Origin: Drosophila persimilis
Taxonomy: Eukaryota > Arthropoda > Insecta > Diptera > Drosophilidae
Reading direction: 5' to 3'
Assembly: GCF_003286085.1 (NCBI RefSeq)
Contig: NW_020825288.1
Span: forward strand, 9,610,001 to 9,674,000
Length of the DNA: 64,000 bases
In this document: piece by piece, positions 1 to 8,745 of the stretch
How the letters are laid out: each line of letters starts with the position of its first letter
How positions within the stretch are numbered: the stretch's first letter is position 1
Notes under the pieces: generated by a model
The model's input: the letters and a program-made list of their open reading frames with translations, nothing else
The model's database searches: none
What the model was told of the DNA's origin: nothing
Made by a program: the position numbers and the translations under genes

Positions 1-270
1 ACGATGTTTGCCCCATGAAGTACCGTGTCGTCTGCGCTCTGAACGCCCTAGACGGATGCCTGCGCACCTTCGCCAGCCAATGTGTCATGAGGATGTACAA
101 CTGCAAGTACCAGAAGGGTAAGAAGATCGTGATCCAATGATCCTGAGATTCCCATTCAATATTCAACTGAATCCTACACTCCAGACTACCGCATCTTATC
201 GGAACGGGCCTGCGAGATCATAACCCACGATGAGCTAAATACTCTGCTGGGCAACGTGCTCGAGAAATAA
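1..270 (+). CDS. Kazal-like secreted protein, 3' end only (partial)
   Basis: Two exons can be read: 1-117 (frame set so that base 3 opens a codon) and 185-270, joined across a 67-nt intron with GTAAG donor and CCAG acceptor. The junction codon is G|AC (Asp) and the frame closes at TAA 268-270. The visible 67 residues carry seven cysteines in a pattern resembling a Kazal serine-protease-inhibitor fold, including a T-F-x-S-x-C segment comparable to the family's T-Y-x-N-x-C. Small secreted Kazal-like proteins are common in flies, several of them in the male accessory gland. Start codon and signal peptide lie outside the window, so secretion is inferred. I do not recognise a specific gene. The splice joins cleanly in frame, which supports a real gene rather than a chance ORF. 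Confidence 0.72.
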
Positions 271-943
271 GTTTCTGAAATGTTATACAAATTGTTAATG
301 TAATAATTAAAATATTATTAGGTTATATGTATGTATGTATTTTTTAACGATTAGTTTCAGGATCCTCTCAAAATATAACATTCACAACAATATTGTTGGT
401 CCCCCGACCTAATATTGGTAAGCAGTCAAGAGTTTTAAAAGATGGCTACGGGGTGGATGAAACATTAATTCGATGATTTTATGGCTTTCAAAATCTCTTC
501 GGTGAACAGTTGTGTTGGAGCACATTTGTATGTGCATTCATACACTCCATCTTTAGTGGTTTCTTTTCCACAATTCTTGAAAAACTTCTGAAAAACATGA
601 ATTTTCCAGTTGTTCTAGATGCAGCACTTATTAATAGATGGACACTAGAGTCTGTAATTCATTCAAATTTATTCGCGCCAATTGACAAGAGCATTGTTTT
701 GGCTTGTATCCGACAGAAAAATTCTTGTTGACGGCCAAAAGCCAAAAAGTAATCAAAAAATATAAAAAATAATGTGAAAATATTTAAAACAAGAAGTCTT
801 TCTTCCACATCCACCATAAAACTAATATCTTTGAGTATCGGATTTATAAATTCAAAAATTTCACGAGCTAATGGCGGCTATGTCAATTCTACTGTCGTTG
901 TCAGTTCTACATGACTTTTACATGTAATTGTCACCCCTGAAGA
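271..943. other. Intergenic A/T-rich spacer
   Basis: Contains the 3' flank of the Kazal-like gene and the upstream flank of the putative Sur-8 leader. No open frame here shows fly-like codon use; the longest plus-strand frame (510-731) is A/T-rich and matches no family I recognise. Confidence 0.6.
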
Positions 944-958
944 CTGCGCAGTGCGCAG
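944..958. promoter_or_regulatory. 15-bp perfect palindrome CTGCGCAGTGCGCAG
   Basis: The arms CTGCGCA and TGCGCAG flank a single G. It resembles two NRF-1/Ewg half sites (GCGCA) with one extra base, and lies just upstream of the candidate Sur-8 leader exon. A promoter role is inferred from position only. Confidence 0.35.
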
Positions 959-1019
959 ACGTGTGTGTGGAACGTGTGTGGACTGCATTTTGGATGTTTT
1001 GTATTTGTATAAAGTTCGA

Positions 1020-1445
1020 GAAGAATGATATATGTATATATCCTTTGCAACTCTCTGGCGAACCTCAACTCTGAAAGCGCGTCACATCATCTCCGAGAAG
1101 GAAAATCGCCAGTTTTTATTTAGTTTTTTCTGCAAAGCTTTAAGTCACTTTCTCCGGATTAAGTTAAACTGTTTTACATCCCGCTCATCCCGTTCATTCC
1201 CGTCTCCACATTAAGCCATAAAACAACGTCCTCTTCGTAAAATAAAGTGTGAAAATCAAGTGTGGAAAAAAAGAAACAAAAAACGGTCGCAGCAGACACA
1301 GAAGTCCCGCAGCCAGAGGAGGAGAACGAGGGTCAAGCGAAAGTGTGTTCGGGCAGGAAAAGGCGCAGGAAAAAAGTGAATTCCAGTGAACGGGGCTCGC
1401 AAGGACGCGCTGAAAACTTTTTCTCGCGTGGCGATTTACTTGCAG
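1020..1445 (+). other. Candidate 5' leader (non-coding) exon of Sur-8
   Basis: A G/A-rich stretch (about 1245-1445) typical of fly 5' leaders ends at a possible splice donor GCAG|GTTGGT at 1445/1446; a second option is TTG|GTATTT a few bases on. The next good plus-strand acceptor attached to coding sequence is CTACAG at 6549-6554, in front of the Sur-8 start exon. Spliced to that exon, the frame open across the leader would hit an immediate stop, so the exon would be untranslated. The transcription start is not fixed by any motif I trust. It could instead belong to an unrelated transcript. Confidence 0.33.
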
Positions 1446-1868
1446 GTTGGTATTTGTTACTCTCCGTTGTCTGTCATTTGTTGCTTTTCGAGCGGAAAAC
1501 CCCTTTCCTTTTCGTTTCCTTTTCTGCATTGCAATGTTGGCAAATTGCGCATCATAAATTATGTATAACAATCCCGTGTTGATGTAGGTGTATGTGTGTG
1601 GGGGGTGTCTCAGTATTAGTATGCATTTGCCTCTGTGTGTGTGTGTGCGTGTATTTTGTGTGTATGCAGTCTCATTTTGTGTAGCATACATTTGACGGCA
1701 TAGCTGTTGTTGTTTGAAAGGGAAAACAAAATATAATTAATTTAAATAAGTTTACTTCGATTAATGCATGTATATGATCAGGCGCCATTAACATTTTTCT
1801 GTTGTAGTTTCCTGTAGAGAGGGAGCAGGGGATTACACATGTGTCCAGAGGGTCCCCATATTGGTTGC

Positions 1869-2423
1869 TTACTTGTAGTAGATCATAGTAGCTTGTAGGC
1901 CAGCCCGAATGATGGCCTGATGGCTGCCGTCATCTGTCGAGAAGAGCAGACGCCTCGCCTTCATGGCATGCACGGCAATGTTGCGGGGCTTCTGCGAGTT
2001 CACCGAGGAAACTAAAAGAGAACATGTTTTAGAACAGAGCCAAATAGGAGAGAGAGCTTCACCGCGGCACGGATATTCTGTCGTAGTCTGTCGTAGCTGG
2101 GGGGGGATGCAGGGCACGTCCTTGGCCTTGGCTGGTAGTGGGTGGGGCTCCCGCAATGATCGAGTAGATGCGCCGCTCCGCCACCTTGAAAGGTATCGCT
2201 CGTCGTCGTGGTTCCGTTTCCCTCGCTGTACTCGGTCGAGATGCGGCCAATGTGCTCCTGGCGAGAGAACAGCAGGAAGGCGGCAGGCACCACGCAGGTC
2301 CGCTTGTCGTTGGCCAGCTCACAGTCGATGGACATAGTCGCGAGGCCGATACTGGCAGAAGAGGAGTAGGGCACATTCCCCACGGCACACGCGATCTGGT
2401 CGGTCTTTCCATAATAATGCTGA
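1869..2423 (-). pseudogene. Decayed LRP5/6 (arrow-type) receptor gene fragment
   Basis: On the minus strand, three pieces in different frames read like consecutive parts of a Wnt co-receptor of the LRP5/6 family. First, from about 2423 to about 2220, comes an EGF-like end followed by K-R-T-C-V-V-P-A-A-F-L-L-F-S-R, close to the conserved start of a beta-propeller in LRP6. A second frame then carries A-I-P-F-K-V-A-E-R-R-I-Y. A third frame, split by an apparent 51-nt intron (plus coordinates about 2015-2065, GTGAAG donor and TTTTAG acceptor), gives N-I-A-V-H-A-M-K-A-R-R-L-L-F-S-T-D and G-S-H-Q-A-I-I-R, a YWTD-type blade in which the W is replaced by S. Frame changes, an internal deletion and stops mark it as dead. 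The retained intron argues for a DNA-level duplication, not a retrocopy. The family match is from recognition only. Confidence 0.6.
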
Positions 2424-2484
2424 TGCTAATTAATGAATACATTTTCTACAAGATTGGCTAGTTTTTAGTCCTTGCCTTAATTGT

Positions 2485-4740
2485 TTTTTGACTAAAAAAA
2501 AATGCAACAAAAAAACAGTCGCATTGTTGCTGGTTTTTGAAGACATTCTGCTTGTAAGCCGTAGTGTAGGCCTTTGTATACCCTATTTCGTTAATATCCG
2601 TTCTCATTTTCAAAATATACCGACGAATTATTCATATTCCTCGATTTTGATATTCCGTCGAACATTGACGTTGCCCCGCAACATTGACGTAGCATTTCGC
2701 ACCCACTTACGTCTCATTCCGTGCACACTTACGTTTTATGCTCCGACCTATTTTGTTTAAACCTTATTTTAGTCAAAAGGGTGAACTTAAATGTATTTAA
2801 TCTTGTAGAAAACTTATTCATCAATCGGTTAAAATTATGTGGGCATGGATGAGGGTTCTATCTATAACCATACTGTATGGTTAGTGGCTCAATTTTGATG
2901 TTCCGCTGAATATTATTAGTTAACCATACAGTATGGTTATACTGTATGGTTAGTCGAAGATCAAAATTGAGGGAATCGTCGTATATGTTGAATCGGTAAT
3001 GGCCTGGTTGACAACATTTAAATCCTTGTCGCTCACATTCAAAAAAGTTATATTTGGCGCGCACCACTCGGTATATTTTGAAAATGAGACCGTATATTTC
3101 GGTGCTGTTCTGAGGGTCATACTGTAAAAACTGGTTTTCGCCGCGCTCCCATGGTATTTATATCAATTTCATCAATCTATTAATTTAATTTTCAATGTTA
3201 TATAGAAATCCAATAAATGCAAGTATTTCGAATAGGCCAATCATGTATAGAATTGATTCATCAATCGTACCAAATTGAGTGGGCATGGCTAAATGTACCA
3301 TATAGATAGTATTATTCAACGGAACAAAGAATTGGTCGTTTTTTTAATCGAATTTTAATTCGCCGCAGTTCGCTTTAACAACAATGAGTCCCATTCCATA
3401 CACAATGTTGCGGCAACCTTTACTTGAAAACCGTTTTTTGGTCAAAATAAAATACTTACAAGCAATTTAAAGAAGCAATCTTGTAAAATGTATGTATTTA
3501 TATAAATGTATATAAATAAATGTAAAAAATGTATTTATCTATGCGATAAAGCTAAGTGGCAAATCTATATAGCTTGGCAATACCCGATTCGCCGCAATTT
3601 CGCTTTAGCAACAATGAGTTCCATTCCATACACAAACATGTTGCTAATTCCATGCACTCATACCCTGCGGGAAATGGATGATATAGAATTGCGGAAATGT
3701 GTTTCATCCCATGCTCTAATTAATGCAGAAACTAGTCAGTATCTATTTTAAACGATATTTTGCAATTAGTGGTCTTCTTACAGAGACCAAGAATTGGTAT
3801 AGGGATCAGTATTTATATACAAGAACCTAATCAAATGCATGAATAGACCAAAAAAATGCAATCTAAACCAAGGCCTTTATTAATTACATTTTAAAGCAGC
3901 TTGGAAAACAGTATCTTTATATTATATTCACGAAATAGGGTATACAAACTCCCATACCCTGGTTGACAAGAAATGAGTCTGCAAATACCAGCAACATTGA
4001 CGTCACAACCTGCGACTATTGAACACTTTTGTTGAAATCGTGTTTTTGTCAAAACAAAAAACATGCAAGTATTTAAAAGTAGTTAATCCTGATAAAAATT
4101 GATTAAGCAATTATATAAAATTATCTGGGCAAAACTGAGAGACCTATATAGCTAGGAATATTCGACGGAAGAAAGATTAACCAAGAATTAGTCGTCATAA
4201 CCGGTTCAGAACAATGAGTCCCATTCCATGCACACATACCCTGGGGGAAATGGATGTTATAGAATTGTGAATACGTTTGTCTTCCAAGGCTCAGTAGGTA
4301 TCAGGATCGCCATAAATATATACAAGATACTAACAATGTACTTGAATATGCCTAAAGAATATCAATTTGACAAAAGGTCTTAATAAATTACGTTTGATCT
4401 TCATATAAAATTAGCGAAATAGGGTGTACAAAAGCTATACACGCATCACGTCTTCAAATACCAGCAACATTGCGACTCTTTTTTTGTTGAACTTTTTCGT
4501 TTAAACCTTTTTTTACGTAAAATCCAATAAAAGCAAGGATTAAAAACTAGCCAATTGTGTAGAAAATTGATGCATTAATCGTGTAAAATTATGTGGGCAT
4601 GGCTAAATGTGCTGTATATATAGTAATATTCCACGGAAGATCAAAATTGAGGAATATGTAAAAAGAACTTGAATCAGTCAGTATATTTACGGTATATTTT
4701 AGAAAGAGACGGTATATTTTGGTATATTTCTGAGGGTCGA
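2485..4740. repeat. Cluster of related dispersed-repeat copies
   Basis: Several diverged copies of one A/T-rich unit lie side by side. Shared blocks include CGAAATAGGGTATACAAA (3935, 4426, inverted near 2575), AAATACCAGCAACATTG (3986, 4457, inverted near 2525), ATGTGGGCATGG (2838, 4593; variant at 3278), ACGGAAGATCAAAATTGAGG (4634, related at 2955), CAATGAGTCCCATTCCAT (3382, 4213; variant at 3612), and GGTATATTTTGAAAATGAGA (3070, inverted near 2602), ending in TCTGAGGGTC (3109, 4729). Both orientations occur, so this is a nested or rearranged array and not a simple tandem satellite. No transposase or reverse transcriptase frame is visible. It resembles the short non-autonomous repeats common in Drosophila introns (INE-1/DINE-1-like), but I cannot assign the family. 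Confidence 0.65.
2865..2952. repeat. Paired palindromes inside the repeat cluster
   Basis: A 19-bp palindrome (arms TAACCATAC/GTATGGTTA around a T) at 2865-2883 recurs at 2921-2939 with A at the centre, followed by another arm to 2952. The sequence between them is an inverted copy of the neighbouring repeat block, so this looks like a local inverted duplication. Confidence 0.6.
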
Positions 4741-4748
4741 TATCGATA
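4741..4748. promoter_or_regulatory. DRE site TATCGATA
   Basis: Perfect DNA replication-related element, the binding site of the fly factor DREF. It is followed 12 bases on by GGTCACA, a partial Ohler motif 1. Together they could mark an internal promoter for Sur-8, but the site also sits at the edge of a repeat copy and may have come with it. Confidence 0.4.
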
Positions 4749-6656
4749 GTCCGCGGTCACAACAAGCAAAAAATGTGTGCAAAAAATTAAATAATAACAA
4801 ATCTTGTGTGAGGAAAATGCGCAGAGTCCGGAATATTAAGAGATCAACATTGAGTTTCCACTGATGGCTTATTAAGTGAAGTTAGTACTTTAAATGATGG
4901 ATCGATGTGATTTGTTTAAATTTATACGAGTGTGCGTGCGTTGGTGTATGCATTTGTGTGCCGCAATTTGTGTGTTTGCCTACAAAAGAGCAACAATTTA
5001 TGAGGCACACTGACAACAGCAACAACAAAAGCAAAAACAAATAAAACTACAACAATGCGTCAAGTACAATGCGGCTATAAAAATAATCAAAGAAATGGAA
5101 ATTTACCATGAATCAGAGACTGACATCCAGCGCGCGTACCCCCCATCCCATCCATCCATCATTCTGGGTGGCTTTATCGTAAGCTCCCGTACTTCCACTG
5201 CATTTGTCCAGATATTCTGATGCCCCGCGGCGGCGTCTTCCACTTGAGCAAGGGAGCGGCCGTTCAATTGGTTCGGATGTGCACAATGCTGCGAAATTTG
5301 ATTAGGGTGTCTTAAATTCTGTTTCTGTGCATAATAATTAAGCTCAAGTTTCCATGAGACTTGTCTGTGTGGTGTACGGGGGGGGGGGAGGGTTCAAGTT
5401 GTGGTCTCTTGTTTCATGTTTCTTGGCCACCGCATAACGGTAATGATAATGTATGCGTGCACTTTCAACCTTTGACTGCTGTGGTGACACTGGCCCTGAC
5501 ACTGGCATTGGCTCTTTCCAGGAATCATCGTCTGACTGCCCTGCCTGCCACACACTGAACTGACCTTGACATTTACCACAAAAATACACCAGGAGCATTC
5601 CATTTGTCGTGCGAGTGGGTGTTGGGGTATTCGGCTGTGGTGTGGGCGTGCAACCCAATGCCATGCGATGCCATTGCCTCCTCCCCCATATACATATCCT
5701 GCTGCTGCTATTGACAGCTCTGCTCTCGAAAGTTTTATAAGACCTGCATACATACATATGTATATGGGAGTGGGAGTGGAAATGGCTGGAAATGCTTTGG
5801 GGTAATACATTCCTAGGTAGAAGTCGCCTGTTGGACGTACCCGATACTGGTAAAGGGTGTTTCAGGTCCTTCAAATCCTCAAAGGTTTATTACGATTTCT
5901 GTAATTTCTATCTGCATTTGAAAGTTAATTCGATTGCCCTGTTTCCGAATTAAATAGGAAACGTTTTACACTCGGTAATACATTCAAAATCGTTTTGAAA
6001 TTTATAAGATTTCTGCAAAAAAGACCATACGATATTTATTCTTTATTAATCTCCGGGAATTTCGCGTTTGTTGCTTCTTCCGTTCCGTTATCGCGGCAAA
6101 GTTCTGGCACAACGTTAAAGATATGGGACTTGTATGGTTTTGTGTGTGTGCCCACAGTATATGTATATAAGGGATAGATGTATAGGGTATCCAATAGTTG
6201 GAATATCTACTCAGTTTTACTTCGACGTCACTGTTGGAATGTTTAATTATTGATTTGCGTGTATGTAGAGTTTCTGAAAAGTTTATGGTTTATGGTCAAC
6301 TTGTTAATGTTAATAAGGCGCTACGCTGGCTGCCGGACGCCGGACACAGGCAGAGGCAGAAGCAAAAGTAATAAAGACCTGGTTAGGAGAGGGGAGGGGC
6401 GATGGTGGTGCGGGGATGACGCACGTCCCGATTGGGGCTCCGTGCATCGTCTGACGCACAATTGATAAAGTGCAGCAATAAACGAGTAATCAACTTTTCC
6501 ACCATTTACCATTTACTGACTCTCACTCTCTCTCTCTCTCTGTCCGTGCTACAGGGTAGCGCAACGAATCCCTCTGGCTGCGGCTGCTGCTGCTGTTGCT
6601 TTGGCACACTTCTGGGCAACGCTTTGTCGCCGCCGACCGCAAAACTGGGCAAAATT

Positions 6657-8616
6657 ATGAACTTGTGTTCCTCGGGCGCTACGGCATCGACCACATCGTT
6701 ATCATCCACGGGTCAGAGGAACGGCGGCACGTCTGAAGGAGGGGGAGAAGGAGCAGGAGGAGGAGGAGGTAGCGGCGGCGGCGGCGGCAATAGCAGCAAC
6801 GACGGACCCTCAGAGGCCATTCACTGTTTTGGTAGCAACGGAGGTGGTGGCGGCCCGGAGGAAGTTTTCCACACCAGCCACAGTCACAGCACAGCCAACG
6901 GCGGCGGCGGCGGGGGCAGCAGCAACGGACACAGCCAGCAACACAACGAAAATAACGCAACTATGCCGCCCGAGACGCGTCCCAAAATGGTGACGGTCAA
7001 GCATCCGGAATCCAACAAACCCAAGCCCACCACCAAGAAAAGCAAGCCCATCCAGGCGGACCAGGACGTGATCAAGGCGCTGCAACGATGCCGGGACGAG
7101 GGTAAGTCTTTCACATCTTCCACCCAAAAATGAACTCAAGACTCAATCATTGCTCCCTGATTTCCCTGCAGGCATCAAGCGACTGGACCTGAGCAAATCC
7201 TCAATCACGGTGATACCCAGCACGGTCAAGGAGTGTGTGCACCTCACCGAGCTGTATTTATACAGCAACAAGATTGGCCAGCTGCCCGCCGAGATTGGGT
7301 GCCTGGTGAACCTGCGGAATCTGGCGCTGAACGAGAATTCGTTGACCTCGCTGCCCGAGTCGCTGCAGAACTGCAAGCAGCTGAAAGTGCTAGATCTGCG
7401 GCACAACAAGCTGGCGGAGATTCCGCCCGTCATCTATCGACTGCGTACCCTCACCACGCTGTATCTGCGCTTCAATCGCATCACCGCCGTGGCGGACAAT
7501 CTGCGCCAGCTGGTCAATCTGACGATGCTCAGTCTGCGCGAGAACAAGATCAGGGAGCTGGGCAGTGCCATCGGGGCGTTGGTGAATCTGACCACGCTCG
7601 ATGTATCGCACAATCACTTGGAGCACCTGCCGGAGGACATTGGGAACTGCGTGAACCTGAGTGCCCTGGATCTGCAGCACAACGAGCTGCTGGACATACC
7701 CGACAGCATCGGCAACCTAAAGTCCCTGGTGCGGCTGGGTCTGCGCTACAATCGACTGAGCAGCGTACCGGCCACGCTGAAGAACTGCAAGAGCATGGAC
7801 GAGTTCAATGTGGAGGGCAATGGGATGACACAGCTGCCAGACGGCATGCTCGCGAGCCTGAGCGGCCTCACTACCATCACCCTGTCGCGGAATCAGTTCA
7901 CCAGCTACCCCACCGGCGGACCGGCGCAGTTCACGAACGTGTACAGCATCAATCTGGAGCACAACCGCATCGACAAGATACCGTACGGGATATTCTCGAG
8001 AGCCAAGGGCCTGACCAAGCTGAACATGAAGGAGAACATGCTGACGGCCCTGCCGCTGGACATTGGTACGTGGGTGAACATGGTGGAGCTGAATCTGGCC
8101 ACCAATGCGCTGCAGAAGCTGCCCGACGACATCATGAACCTACAGAATCTGGAGATACTCATCCTGTCGAACAACATGCTCAAGAAGATCCCCAACACGA
8201 TTGGAAATATGCGCAAGCTGCGCATCCTCGACCTGGAGGAGAACCGCATTGAGGTTCTGCCGCACGAGATTGGGCTGCTGCACGAACTGCAGCGCCTGAT
8301 ACTGCAGACCAACCAGATCACAATGCTACCGCGCAGCATTGGGCACTTGAGCAACCTGACCCATTTGTCCGTCAGCGAGAACAACCTGCAGTTTTTGCCC
8401 GAGGAGATTGGGTCGTTGGAGGGCCTGGAGAACCTATATATCAACCAGAATCCCGGTCTGGAGAAGCTGCCGTTCGAGCTGGCCCTCTGTCAAAACCTCA
8501 AGTATTTGAATATTGACAAGTGCCCGCTGAGCACCATTCCGCCCGAAATCCAGGCCGGTGGTCCGTCCTTGGTGCTGCAGTGGCTCAAGATGCACTCGCC
8601 CTACCGGCAAATGTGA
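6657..8616 (+). CDS. Sur-8: Leucine-rich-repeat scaffold Sur-8/SHOC2
   Basis: Coding exons are 6657-7101 and 7172-8616, separated by a 70-nt intron (GTAAGT...CCTGCAG); the junction codon is G|GC. The product is 629 residues and ends in [10 protein letters not shown], matching the end of human SHOC2 (582 aa). Residues 1-148 are low complexity, rich in Gly, Ser and Asn, with a basic K/P segment before the repeats. Roughly residues 150-600 are about 18-20 leucine-rich repeats of the L-x-x-L-x-L-x-x-N-x-L-x-x-I-P class. ATG 6657 is the first in its exon, and the frame upstream back to the acceptor at 6554 has none. SHOC2 acts in the cytoplasm as the scaffold of the MRAS-SHOC2-PP1 phosphatase that dephosphorylates RAF and so promotes RAS-MAPK signalling. 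I see no standard RVxF PP1-docking motif in the N-terminal region. An in-frame extension follows the UGA (separate entry). Confidence 0.95.
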
Positions 8617-8742
8617 GATGTGGACGGCGTCTGGCGCACCGTCTACGTGGGCAGCGACTGTTATTATCAGTACGAGCTGCAGGCGGTGCAAAAGGCGCCC
8701 GGTGATCCTAAGCCGGAAGCTGGCGGCGGCAACGACCGGCGT
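8617..8742 (+). other. Coding-like in-frame extension after the Sur-8 stop
   Basis: Directly after TGA 8614-8616 the same frame stays open for 42 codons to TAA 8743-8745. Most codons end in G or C (GTG, GAC, GGC, CTG, CAG, AAG), as in the gene itself and unlike the A/T-rich 3' flank beyond. The predicted tail begins D-V-D-G-V-W-R-T-V-Y-V-G-S-D and later turns Gly/Pro/charged. This is the signature used to propose stop-codon readthrough in Drosophila genes. Context is UGA-G, whereas UGA-C is the leakiest. An alternative is splicing, since AT|GTGAGA at 8613/8614 is a fair donor that would remove the stop. Confidence 0.45.
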
Positions 8743-8745
8743 TAA

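Larger units (their letters stand above)
1446..6554 (+). other. Presumed first intron of Sur-8
   Basis: About 5.1 kb between the candidate leader exon and the acceptor at 6554. It contains the antisense LRP5/6 fragment (1869-2423), a repeat cluster (2485-4740), a DRE site (4741-4748) and an 11-base G tract (5378-5388). The 3' end has a long CT-repeat polypyrimidine tract (about 6519-6541) before CTACAG. No other coding exon was found. Frames of up to 176 codons at 5344-5874 are on low-complexity sequence and look non-coding. Confidence 0.5.

Noticed and set aside
1194..1691. 165-codon minus-strand frame
   Set aside because: Built on GT repeats and the A-rich leader; no fly-like codon use and no family resemblance.
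7233..8252. 339-codon plus-strand open frame overlapping Sur-8
   Set aside because: It is a shifted reading of the Sur-8 LRR exon; the real frame has the family match and splice structure.
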